Positions 18,434 to 26,018 of a stretch of DNA of 64,000 nucleotides are shown here, piece by piece. Made by a program: the position numbers and the translations under genes. This DNA comes from Deltaproteobacteria bacterium HGW-Deltaproteobacteria-18. GTDB lineage: Bacteria > Desulfobacterota > Desulfovibrionia > Desulfovibrionales > Desulfomicrobiaceae. Below the pieces are notes generated by a model that searched no databases, was not told the DNA's origin, and was given only the letters and a program-made list of their open reading frames with translations. Numbering within the stretch: the first letter of the stretch is position 1; every line of letters starts with the position of its first letter. Location: assembly GCA_002841885.1 (NCBI GenBank), contig PHBE01000008.1, positions 84,685 through 148,684 of the forward strand, written 5' to 3'.

Positions 18434-18465
18434 AAAAGGGCGGAGCACCGATGTGTTCCGCCCTT
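18434..18465 (-). terminator. Terminator of the uracil permease gene
   Basis: A 9-bp stem AAGGGCGGA / TCCGCCCTT with a 12-base loop is followed on the minus strand by TTTTG. It begins about 17 bases after the uraA stop. Read-through into the small membrane gene is possible. Confidence 0.65.
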
Positions 18466-18481
18466 GAATACCCAGGGTTGC

Positions 18482-19768
18482 CTAGTGATCGGCCGGCTGG
18501 TTGGTCAGGCCGAGGTGGTCGAGGAGGTGGAAGATCATGGACATGGCCATGCCCACCACCGTGCCCAGCGCCATGCCTTTGAGCTGCACCGTGCCGATGT
18601 GCAGGGCGGTGCCGCTCAGGCCCACTATGAGCACCACGGCGGTCAGGATCAGGTTGGCGGGCTTGGAGTAGTCAACTTTGGCTTCGACCAGCATGCGGAT
18701 GCCCGAGGCGGCGATGACGCCAAAGAGCAGGATGCAGATGCCGCCCATGACCGGAGTGGGGATGGACTGGATAAAGGCCGAGAGCTTGCCGACAAAGGCA
18801 AGACAGATGGAGATGATCGCCGCCCCGCCGATGACCCACACCGAGTAAACGCGGGTGATGGCCATGACGCCGATATTCTCGCCGTAAGTTGTCACGGGGA
18901 CGGAACCCATGAAGCCCGAGAGGGTGGTGGCGATACCGTCGCCCAGCAGCGAGCGGTGCAGGCCGGGATCCTTGACCAGATCGCGGCCGACGATGTTGCC
19001 GGTGACGACCAGATGGCCGATGTGCTCGGAGATGACCACCAGTGAAGCCGGAATGATGATCAGGATCATGTTGATGTCGAACTTGGGCAGGTACACGGTC
19101 GGGAAGGAGATGACCGGCGCCGTGGAGATGGTCGCGAAATCGACCATGCCCATGCCGATGGCAACCAGATAGCCCACGATGATGCCGACCAGGACCGGGA
19201 TGACCGCCATGAAGCCGCGAAAGACAATGGACCCGAAGGCGACGACCAGCAGGGTGACCATGGAGACGATGATGGCGTCCATGTTGTAGGCTCCGGAATC
19301 ATCCGGCATGATGCCGGCCATTCCCGTGGCCACTCCGGCCAGTTCCAGGCCGATGAGGGCAACGATGGGGCCCATGGTGGCAGGGGGAAGCACGATCTTG
19401 ATCCAGTCGGACCCGAAGCGGCCGATGATCAGCGCCACGGAACAGAAGATGAGACCCGAGGCGATGAAGCCGCCCAGCGCGTAGGAATAATTGCCTCCCC
19501 ACAGGGCCTGGTCGGCGCCGAGAATGACGAAGACCGGAGACAGAAACGCGAAGCTCGAACCCAGAAACGCAGGCGCCTTGCCCTTGCAGATGAACAGGTA
19601 AATGAGCGTTCCGATGCCGTTCATGAGCAGTACGATGGCTGGATCGATCTTGAACAGGGTCGGGACCAGCACCGACGCGCCGAACATGGCGAACAGATGC
19701 TGCAAGCTTAAAGGAAATCCTTGAAGTAATGGAACTTTTTCATCAACCTGAATAATTCTTCTGCTCAT
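18482..19768 (-). CDS. uraA: Uracil/nucleobase permease, NCS2 family
   Basis: A 428-residue NCS2 nucleobase transporter, expected to import uracil with protons. Start chosen at 19768, where AGGGAG lies upstream and the protein begins MSRRIIQVDEKVPLLQG, typical of UraA. About 14 membrane segments run through it; the QHLFAMFGASVLVPTLF stretch near residue 24 and the GxxxTTYGENIG motif near 285 are family hallmarks. A GC-rich hairpin lies in its leader. It stands alone on the minus strand with its own terminator. Uracil is the likeliest substrate; other pyrimidines or xanthine are not excluded. Confidence 0.9.
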   Translation of the reverse strand: MSRRIIQVDEKVPLLQGFPLSLQHLFAMFGASVLVPTLFKIDPAIVLLMNGIGTLIYLFICKGKAPAFLGSSFAFLSPVFVILGADQALWGGNYSYALGGFIASGLIFCSVALIIGRFGSDWIKIVLPPATMGPIVALIGLELAGVATGMAGIMPDDSGAYNMDAIIVSMVTLLVVAFGSIVFRGFMAVIPVLVGIIVGYLVAIGMGMVDFATISTAPVISFPTVYLPKFDINMILIIIPASLVVISEHIGHLVVTGNIVGRDLVKDPGLHRSLLGDGIATTLSGFMGSVPVTTYGENIGVMAITRVYSVWVIGGAAIISICLAFVGKLSAFIQSIPTPVMGGICILLFGVIAASGIRMLVEAKVDYSKPANLILTAVVLIVGLSGTALHIGTVQLKGMALGTVVGMAMSMIFHLLDHLGLTNQPADH

Positions 19769-20070
19769 GCGTTTCTCCCTTGAAAAATGATGTGTAGCAA
19801 GGCCAAATGGGCCCGTCCCGCGCACATGCCTTACGGGGCCCGCCATGCAGACCCCAAAACTGCGAGTACATACAAGCAGAGCTGCAAGCGGTCAAGAATG
19901 TCCTCGCAGGAAGGATCATCTCAGACGACGCAGGGCGTCAGGATGTGAGTACGAATTCATGGGAGTCGAGAAAGCGCGGGCGCGTTCAGGAAGACTGCCG
20001 TCGCGTCCATGACGACGTGGATCTCCTGTCGGCTTGCGATCCGTGAAAACGGTTCAAGCTGAAGCGGGAC
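19769..20070. other. Leader/promoter region of the uracil permease
   Basis: A 302-base gap between the glycosyltransferase stop and uraA. It contains an imperfect GC-rich hairpin at 19809-19841 (GGGCCC arms extended by GT/AC with one bulged G), 40-70 bases before the uraA ATG. It lacks a T-run, so classical attenuation is unproven. No gene or known riboswitch was recognised. Confidence 0.4.
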
Positions 20071-21156
20071 CTAGAGCAGGTAGTGGAAGTCGAACCTTGA
20101 TCCGGATTCTTCCGCAAAGGAACGCGGCAAAGTCTCCGTGTCGATACGTTCAAGCCTGAATACGCCTACAACATCAGCCAGGTAGGCAAAGAATTCGGCA
20201 TGCGTTGCAGAACCGGACTTGTCGGGCGCCGGGAGTGATCGCACCGGCAGGTCCTGCACGATGGCCGACATGATGGATGGGTATCGTCCGAACACGAAGG
20301 TAAAAGACCGGATCACTTCGTCGAAAATGACGTCATGTCCTTCGCCCTGGTGAAGCTCGGCCAGCACGAGCAGGATTTTGGCCAATTCGATATACACCAG
20401 AATCTGTGCGTCATGGGTGTCGGCGAGCCGGATCGCATGCAGCAGTTCTTCGGTGAAGACCTGGAGGATTGCCTGGGGACCTCTGGATTCGAGCATGATT
20501 TTGTAGGACTGGAAGTAGTAGACGGCGTCGCGCCGAACCTGCGCCGCTCGACGGATCTTGCGTGTTTGGCGGACAGCGCCGGTTTGGTGAAGCACGATAT
20601 CGTGACCGGCTTGAGTGATCTTGCGGCAAAGATGCCAGTCTTCATGGGTTCGCTTCACGTACCCGTCGAGGCCCTGGACCGCATCGTAGACCTTTTTCCG
20701 CAGGAGCCATATTTCACCGGATGCGAAGGCTGGACGTGCCGGGACAGGCTGGAACCGGGATCTGGCGTTGAGGGCGCGGGACAGGGTGTCACCCAGATCG
20801 GAAGCCAGGGGCTGCGCTCCCACCAGACCGACATTGGGGTGTTCCGTCATGACGGACAGGGCGCTCGGCAGCCAGATCCGGTCGCAGACGATATCGCTGT
20901 CGATGGAAAAGATGAAATCCGTGCGCGCATTGCCGATGCCCGTGCGTTTGGCAGCGGCCGGGCCCAGGTTCTCCGGGTGACGCAGGACTTTCACGCCACC
21001 GGGGCATCCCGGCAAGGCCGGAGCTTCGAAGGCTTCGTCCGATCCGTCGTCGACGACAATGACAGCCTGGATCAGGTTTCCGTGGAAACGGATCCGTTCA
21101 AGCTGTTCCCGCGCAAAGTCGTGGTCGTTGTACGTGTACGTGACGAGGGTCAGCAT
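20071..21156 (-). CDS. Family 2 glycosyltransferase
   Basis: A 361-residue cytoplasmic GT-A fold transferase using a nucleotide sugar. The N-terminal domain starts MLTLVTYTYNDHDF; VDDGSD near 35-40 and the metal-binding DSD near 86-88 are clear, and an HEDW motif near 170 fits the catalytic base region. The C-terminal 150 residues are not recognisable. AGGAG precedes the ATG. It begins 54 bases after bioD on the same strand, so it may be at the tail of the biotin operon although no biochemical link is apparent. Acceptor unknown; no capsule or O-antigen genes surround it. Confidence 0.75.
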   Translation of the reverse strand: MLTLVTYTYNDHDFAREQLERIRFHGNLIQAVIVVDDGSDEAFEAPALPGCPGGVKVLRHPENLGPAAAKRTGIGNARTDFIFSIDSDIVCDRIWLPSALSVMTEHPNVGLVGAQPLASDLGDTLSRALNARSRFQPVPARPAFASGEIWLLRKKVYDAVQGLDGYVKRTHEDWHLCRKITQAGHDIVLHQTGAVRQTRKIRRAAQVRRDAVYYFQSYKIMLESRGPQAILQVFTEELLHAIRLADTHDAQILVYIELAKILLVLAELHQGEGHDVIFDEVIRSFTFVFGRYPSIMSAIVQDLPVRSLPAPDKSGSATHAEFFAYLADVVGVFRLERIDTETLPRSFAEESGSRFDFHYLL

Positions 21157-21210
21157 GTGATTCTCCTGCGGCTCGTGTTCTTCGCTTCGTTGGGCCCGGC
21201 TTGCGCTCCG

Positions 21211-21912
21211 TCAGGTTTTTCGTGGGCAGAGATGTTCGCTGAGCGCAGCCCTGATCACGGACATGGCTGATTGCGGCGGAGAAAGCAGGTCAGCGATCCG
21301 GCCGATGACACCGTGCACGGGCAGCCCGGAGAAGTTTTCGATAGCCGCGCTGTTTTCGGACCGGTCCAGTTCAGAAACTGCGTCCAGGGGGTCGGTCAGG
21401 ATCACGCCCAGACAGCGGACATGACGGGATTTCATGGCCTCAAGGGTCAGCAGGGTGTGGTTGATGGTGCCAAGCCCGGCGCGGCCAACCACCAGCAGGG
21501 GGGCGCCGGTCTGCATGGCCAGGTCCAGCATGGTTTTCTGCGCTGTGACCGGCACCAGCAGGCCTCCGGCACCTTCCACCACCGTGACCTCGTGGCGGGC
21601 GGCGTGGACGGCTACGAAACGGCACAGGTCGTCGAAATACACGGGATCGCCCGCGAAAAGTGGAGCTTTGGGCAAGGGGCGGCAGGAATGGATGCAGTCC
21701 GCAGGCGTCATGCCCCCGGGCAGACCGCCGGGCAGCAGGCCATGCACGAAGGAAGCGTCGGAATCATGCCCGGGTCCGGGACATCCAGTCTGCACGGGCT
21801 TCAGGTACACGGCGTCGAGGCCGGTCAGGGCGCGCATGATGAGCAGGCTGACCACGGTCTTGCCCACATCCGTGTCCGTGCCCGTGACGAAGATGATTCT
21901 GCCCGAAGTCAT
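21211..21912 (-). CDS. bioD: Dethiobiotin synthetase
   Basis: A 233-residue ATP-dependent ligase closing the ureido ring: 7,8-diaminopelargonate + CO2 + ATP gives dethiobiotin. The P-loop GTDTDVGKT lies at 11-19, LKPVQTGC follows near 37 and the VEGAGG motif near 120; all are diagnostic. Length is usual. Its ATG overlaps the bioF stop by four bases, so translation is coupled. It needs the product of bioA (or an equivalent aminotransferase), which is not in this operon. Confidence 0.95.
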   Translation of the reverse strand: MTSGRIIFVTGTDTDVGKTVVSLLIMRALTGLDAVYLKPVQTGCPGPGHDSDASFVHGLLPGGLPGGMTPADCIHSCRPLPKAPLFAGDPVYFDDLCRFVAVHAARHEVTVVEGAGGLLVPVTAQKTMLDLAMQTGAPLLVVGRAGLGTINHTLLTLEAMKSRHVRCLGVILTDPLDAVSELDRSENSAAIENFSGLPVHGVIGRIADLLSPPQSAMSVIRAALSEHLCPRKT

Positions 21913-23066
21913 GCCGCGCTCTCCTTGTGCAGCGCGATCGAGATGGCGTTGCGCAGTCGTCGAATGTCGTCCACGTTGTGCTCGGCGGTCAGACAGACCC
22001 GCAACATGGCCTGCCCCAGGGGCACGGTGGGGTAGCGGGCCGCGAAGACCAGGATTCCCGCCTCCCGCAAGGCCATGGCCAGGCGCTGGCAGCGGCTCTC
22101 GTCGCCGACTTCCAGCGCCAGGATGTGCGCCTCCCCGCGAACCTGCAGACCTGCTTCCGGCAGCTCCTTGCGGGCCAGATTTGCAAGCAGGAGCAGGTGC
22201 TCGCGCTGGGCGTCTGACTGGCCGACCCGCTCAAGCATGGCCAGAACCATGTCCCCATGCCAGGGCGGCAGGGACGTGGTGTAGATGAAACCTTGCCCGA
22301 AGTGGACAAGGTGCTCGCGCACGACCCCGGGGCAGAGGATGAACGCTCCGAACATCCCGAAGGCTTTGCCCAGCGTGCCCACGGCCACATCGGCCACCGT
22401 GCGGCCCAGCCCTCTTCCGCCGGGGCCGAGAACACCGAAGGCGTGCGCCTCGTCCACGATGCACAGAAAATCGTTTTCGCTCTTGAAGTCGCCAAGGGCT
22501 TGAAAGTCCGGGCTGTCTCCGTCCATGCTGAACAGCGACTCGGTCAGCACGGCCTGGGCCGGGTGCTCCATGAGCAGCTTGCGCAGGTGGCTCATGCGGT
22601 TGTGGCGAAAGGTGTGGAATCGCGCCCGGCTGTGTCGCACTCCGGCCACGGTGCTGGTGTGGGCGCGCTTGTCGAGCAGGAGCGTGTCCTTTTCGGAAAA
22701 CAGGGTGGAGATCAGCGTGAGGTTGGCCAGGAAGCCGCTGCCGAGGATCAGGCAGGATTCGTATCCGAAATGATCGGCCAGGGCCTGTTCGGCGTTCAGG
22801 GTGGAACGGGTTGTGCCCGTGACCAGTCGCGAGGCGCCGGAGCCGCTGCCGAAACGTCGGCAGAGATGCGCCAGGGTTTCGGCCATCTCCGTGTTTTGGG
22901 CCAGGCCAAGGAAATCGTTGGAGGAAAAATTGAGATGCGCGCGTCCGTCCAGAATGACGCTGGCGCCATGACGCCCGGTCACGGGCAGAAGCTCGCGACC
23001 GAGGCCGGCCTGGCGGCGGGCCTCGATTTCGTTTTTCAGGCGCTCTAGGAAATTTTGCTCAGGCAT
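21909..23066 (-). CDS. bioF: 8-amino-7-oxononanoate synthase
   Basis: A 385-residue PLP enzyme condensing pimeloyl-ACP (or -CoA) with alanine. Start taken at 23066, where the protein begins MPEQNFLERLKNE and aligns with family N-termini; the ribosome site is weak. DEAHAFG at 205-211 and the PLP lysine Lys234 in VGTLGKAFG are present. The first 22 bases lie inside the upstream dehydratase-like gene, so it is translationally coupled. It joins the fatty-acid-like module to the biotin ring pathway: the preceding six genes plausibly make its pimeloyl thioester. Confidence 0.95.
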   Translation of the reverse strand: MPEQNFLERLKNEIEARRQAGLGRELLPVTGRHGASVILDGRAHLNFSSNDFLGLAQNTEMAETLAHLCRRFGSGSGASRLVTGTTRSTLNAEQALADHFGYESCLILGSGFLANLTLISTLFSEKDTLLLDKRAHTSTVAGVRHSRARFHTFRHNRMSHLRKLLMEHPAQAVLTESLFSMDGDSPDFQALGDFKSENDFLCIVDEAHAFGVLGPGGRGLGRTVADVAVGTLGKAFGMFGAFILCPGVVREHLVHFGQGFIYTTSLPPWHGDMVLAMLERVGQSDAQREHLLLLANLARKELPEAGLQVRGEAHILALEVGDESRCQRLAMALREAGILVFAARYPTVPLGQAMLRVCLTAEHNVDDIRRLRNAISIALHKESAA

Positions 23067-23443
23067 GTGAAACGACTCTGAAAAATGGTGTCCGGGGAGT
23101 CGGAGGCGGCATGCATCCCGATGAGAATCCTGCACGCCGGGCCGTCAGTCACTTTCACGGCGTAGCTTGCGCCGGCCTTGGTCTCGGCGGTGAGATCGGC
23201 CCGGATGGTCAGGGGCTTTGCGCCAAGGTCCGGAGCATAGAGGAGGTCGGCCACGGAGACAAGATAGGCTTCTATCCTGAAGTCGTGGCGGCGGCGCAGA
23301 TGCATGCCGCAGGTCTGGGCCATGGCCTCAAGGGCCAGGAACGGCGGCAGGGATTTCGTACGGGTCACGATTTGCCGCGCATCGCAGGACACGATGGACT
23401 CAAGCGCCATCGAGGGGTCGAATGCGGAGAAGTCTAGATCCAC
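23045..23443 (-). CDS. Hotdog dehydratase-like protein 2 of the biotin operon
   Basis: A 132-residue hotdog-fold protein resembling ApeP-type/COG4706 3-hydroxyacyl-ACP dehydratases. The central-helix segment LPPFLALEAMAQ holds Glu39, matching the catalytic Glu of FabZ (EAMAQ). The position 14 residues earlier, where FabZ has its catalytic His, is Ile25, so it seems unable to act alone like FabZ. The other hotdog gene of this operon has the reverse pattern. The frame overlaps the ketosynthase end by ten bases and the bioF start by 22. Probable role: dehydration step in pimeloyl chain building. Confidence 0.75.
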   Translation of the reverse strand: MDLDFSAFDPSMALESIVSCDARQIVTRTKSLPPFLALEAMAQTCGMHLRRRHDFRIEAYLVSVADLLYAPDLGAKPLTIRADLTAETKAGASYAVKVTDGPACRILIGMHAASDSPDTIFQSRFTCLSKIS

Positions 23444-24600
23444 GGCCGCACCCCCAGACAGGCGTTTTGCCCCCCAAAACCGAAACTTTGCAGCAGTAGC
23501 CCCTTGGGGATTCGTCGCAAGGGCTCGCGCAGCAGGGGCAGATCGTCACGGCAAGGGTTTGTGAGCCCGGCGATGGCCGGAAAATGTCCTTTCGCGGCGC
23601 AAACAAGGCCCAGCGCAAGTTCCGCGCAGCCGCAGGCCGCCGCCAGATGGCCAATCCTGGACTTGAAGGCCGTGATGCCCATGGCCCCTGCCGCGGTCCG
23701 GGCCAAAATATCCCCTTCCACGGCGTCGTTGAGGACCGTGCCCGTGCCATGCGCAAGGACGCAGAGATCTTCGCTTCCAAGCTCCTTGAGGCAACGCATC
23801 ACGGCCGTTCCGGCCGCCTGTCCCGTGGGGTCGGGGCCGGTCAGGCTCCCTCCGTCCAGCGAGGAAGAGGCGCTGACGATCTCTGCCAGAATCCGGGCTC
23901 CACGAACTTTGGCATGGTCCAGACTCTCCAGCGCGAAGATCGCCCCGCCTTCGCCGATGGCAAAACCGGTACGGTCCTGGTCAAAGGGGCGGCAGGCCAA
24001 TTCGGGACGCTGGAAGCCCGTGGCCAGGACTCCGGCCTCTCTGTAGGCGCGCACGGCCTCCGGAGAGAGACGTGAATCTCCGCCACCGGCCAGGGCCACG
24101 TCCGCAAGTCCCGTCGCCACGGCGCGAAAGGCCTGCCCCAGCGCCTGGGTCGAAGCCGCGCAGGCGGTCAGGATGGTCAGGTTTTCGCCGTGCACCCCCA
24201 GTATCCCGGCCATGACGGAGGTCACGGTGTTGGGCAGATAGTCCAGGAGCCACAAGGCCCTGTCGTCCCGGGGACGGGCTTGCAGATTTGGGCCGAGGCC
24301 AAGAAAAAGGCCGGCATGAGCCAGTTCGTTTGGACCGAGTCCCGCATCGTCCACGGCCCTGACGGCGGCGGCCAGACAGAGTTGCTGGCCACGGGTCAGA
24401 TAGCGGGCGTTCTTGCAGCGGCTGACATGTGCTTTGAGATCAAAATCGGGAACCGGGCAGACCGCGACCTCCGGGTCCGCCAGGGAGCGAAGAAATGGGC
24501 CGTGAGATCTTAGCAGGGCGGAAAACACTTCTTCCCTGTCCGATCCAAGCGGCAGCACGAATCCGCTGCCGGTGACGACCACACGGCGCGAATTTTTCAT
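23434..24600 (-). CDS. Beta-ketoacyl-ACP synthase (FabF-like) of biotin operon
   Basis: A 388-residue condensing enzyme. The start at 24600 is set by AGGAAGC upstream and by the TGATATG junction with the ACP gene; the frame is open further upstream but that part overlaps the ACP gene and is not protein-like. The catalytic triad is intact: Cys147 in LTACAAS, His284 in AHGTGT, Lys313 and His318 in KSRIGHLAAACG. The active-site sequence ACAAST differs from the ACATGT usual in FabF, suggesting a specialised substrate. It likely elongates a malonyl- or glutaryl-type chain on the neighbouring ACP towards pimeloyl-ACP. ATPase or acyltransferase domains are absent. Confidence 0.88.
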   Translation of the reverse strand: MKNSRRVVVTGSGFVLPLGSDREEVFSALLRSHGPFLRSLADPEVAVCPVPDFDLKAHVSRCKNARYLTRGQQLCLAAAVRAVDDAGLGPNELAHAGLFLGLGPNLQARPRDDRALWLLDYLPNTVTSVMAGILGVHGENLTILTACAASTQALGQAFRAVATGLADVALAGGGDSRLSPEAVRAYREAGVLATGFQRPELACRPFDQDRTGFAIGEGGAIFALESLDHAKVRGARILAEIVSASSSLDGGSLTGPDPTGQAAGTAVMRCLKELGSEDLCVLAHGTGTVLNDAVEGDILARTAAGAMGITAFKSRIGHLAAACGCAELALGLVCAAKGHFPAIAGLTNPCRDDLPLLREPLRRIPKGLLLQSFGFGGQNACLGVRPWI

Positions 24601-24601
24601 A

Positions 24602-24982
24602 TCAGCTTCCTGCCGTGGCGGCCGGGAAGGCCAGGGCATAGGCGACCAGATCGCGCACCTGCAGCACCGGCCCGGCGGACAGGTCGTCCAGGATTTCCCG
24701 AAAGCGGGGTTCGGGCAGGTAGGGGTATTCCGATTTGAGTGCCGCCAGGGCATCCACATTGTCGCGTTTAGCCTTGTTGAGGACGATGCGCACGTTTTTG
24801 AGAAACAGCAGGTCGTCGTCCACGGCGATGCCCAGCTTGTGCTGCATGGCCACGCCGATCTCAAGCAGGTCGATGGATTCGGCTCCCAGAGTACGTATGA
24901 CGTAGGTCTCCAGGGTGATGTCGGCCGGGTCCAGGTCCAGGATTTCGGCCAGGATCAAACAGATGGTCGGGAAAGGGTTCAT
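24602..24982 (-). CDS. Acyl carrier protein, long form
   Basis: A 126-residue carrier protein; normal ACPs have 75-90 residues. The N-terminal part is the ACP domain with the phosphopantetheine attachment Ser36 in LGAESIDLLEIG (usually DSLDxVE). The extra C-terminal 40 or so residues (from about 85: EYPYLPEPRF...) are Pro- and Leu-rich and match nothing I know; they could dock partner enzymes. Its start overlaps the reductase stop by four bases. Being encoded inside the biotin operon it is probably dedicated to pimeloyl assembly and separate from the housekeeping ACP. Confidence 0.8.
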   Translation of the reverse strand: MNPFPTICLILAEILDLDPADITLETYVIRTLGAESIDLLEIGVAMQHKLGIAVDDDLLFLKNVRIVLNKAKRDNVDALAALKSEYPYLPEPRFREILDDLSAGPVLQVRDLVAYALAFPAATAGS

Positions 24983-25713
24983 GCGTATTTTTGCGCCGTC
25001 AGTCCGGCGTCCATGGTGATGGTTGTGCAGGTCAGGGCCATGGCCTGATCGGAAAGAAGGAACAGAAGCGTTCCGGCTGCCTGGTCCACGGTCACGATTT
25101 TTTGCGTCAGGTCCTGCCGCCTGTTATCCTTGTCCAGAAAGCGTTCCCCGCGCCCGGCATCGACGAGGCCAAGGCGCAGGCTGACGCTCGATATGCCGCG
25201 CGGAGCAAGTTCCAGAGCGAGGCTTTGATAAAGTCCTTCGGCCGATCTTTTTGCCGCGCAGTAAAATCCCTGGCCGGGGGCGGGCATGGCGGCGGCGGTG
25301 GAGGAAAGATGCACCAGCCTGCCGAAACCGCGCGCCAGCATGGACCGTGTCACCGCCTTGAGCAGGAACAGGCGGTTGGCTACGCCGGCCTGAAAATATG
25401 CGTCCATGTCGGCTTCACCTGCCGCAGCCAGGAGCACTTCGTGGTCTGCATGGGCAAGATCGACCAGATAGTCCACCCCGGTTTCGAGCAGGGGGGAAAG
25501 CCCGGCCTGGCTTGCCTTGTCGCTTAGGTCCAGCCATGGGCTCTTGCCGGCCAGTTGCGGGAACTTGCTGTATATGGCGGCTTTTCCACCTTCCGAGGCG
25601 TGTGTCGGGATGACGGAGAGGCCCTCTTCAAGCAGCAGGGCGGTCAGAGCCAGGCCGATGGAGCAGCCGCCGCCAAGGACAAGGACGGTGTTGCCGCGAA
25701 AGTTGAGCTTCAT
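24979..25713 (-). CDS. Short-chain reductase (FabG-like) of biotin operon
   Basis: A 244-residue SDR protein, probably reducing 3-ketoacyl-ACP. Start at 25713, which gives MKLNFRGNTVLVLGG and overlaps the preceding stop by four bases. The nucleotide loop is VLGGGCSIG, with three glycines in an unusual spacing against TGxxxGIG. The catalytic Ser137/138, Tyr151 and Lys155 (FYCAAK) are present. The C-terminus is typical of SDRs. Cofactor preference, NADPH or NADH, is not evident; the usual N-terminal Arg after the first strand is absent. Confidence 0.85.
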   Translation of the reverse strand: MKLNFRGNTVLVLGGGCSIGLALTALLLEEGLSVIPTHASEGGKAAIYSKFPQLAGKSPWLDLSDKASQAGLSPLLETGVDYLVDLAHADHEVLLAAAGEADMDAYFQAGVANRLFLLKAVTRSMLARGFGRLVHLSSTAAAMPAPGQGFYCAAKRSAEGLYQSLALELAPRGISSVSLRLGLVDAGRGERFLDKDNRRQDLTQKIVTVDQAAGTLLFLLSDQAMALTCTTITMDAGLTAQKYA

Positions 25714-26018
25714 GTCGTGATCCTGCCTTGGGCGAAAATCGTGTCGTCGCGACGCAGGGTGCACAGATACGCGCCCCCCTCGTCCTCGATTCCCAGCGCG
25801 TAGGGTCCGGGGGAGGCGAAGCGTGAAAAGGAGAAGCGGCGGATGCAAAAAGGACCCTGGCGCCCGAGAACATTTGAAATGGCCTGCAGGCAAAGGCCCG
25901 TGATGAGCGAACCGGGCACCACGGGATTGCCGGGAAAATGTTCGTTGAAACAGGCGTCGGCCTGATCAAAGCGAATCGACAGCTGCAGGGGATCGCGCGA
26001 GACGAGACTCAGATCCAT
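25710..26018 (-). CDS. FabZ-like dehydratase protein 1 of the biotin operon
   Basis: A 102-residue hotdog protein, shorter than FabZ (about 145). The signature HFPGNPVVPGSL contains His27, the catalytic His of FabZ/FabA. The residue 14 positions later, where FabZ has its catalytic Glu, is Gly41, so the site is incomplete. The second hotdog gene of this operon supplies a Glu but no His. The ATG at 26018 lies inside the end of bioB (ten-base overlap), and its stop overlaps the reductase ATG (ATGA). Inferred role: one half of a heteromeric 3-hydroxyacyl-ACP dehydratase. Confidence 0.72.
   Translation of the reverse strand: MDLSLVSRDPLQLSIRFDQADACFNEHFPGNPVVPGSLITGLCLQAISNVLGRQGPFCIRRFSFSRFASPGPYALGIEDEGGAYLCTLRRDDTIFAQGRITT

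Noticed and set aside
18227..19045. 272-codon plus frame opposite uraA
   Set aside because: His/Gln/Asp-rich antisense shadow of a well-supported permease.
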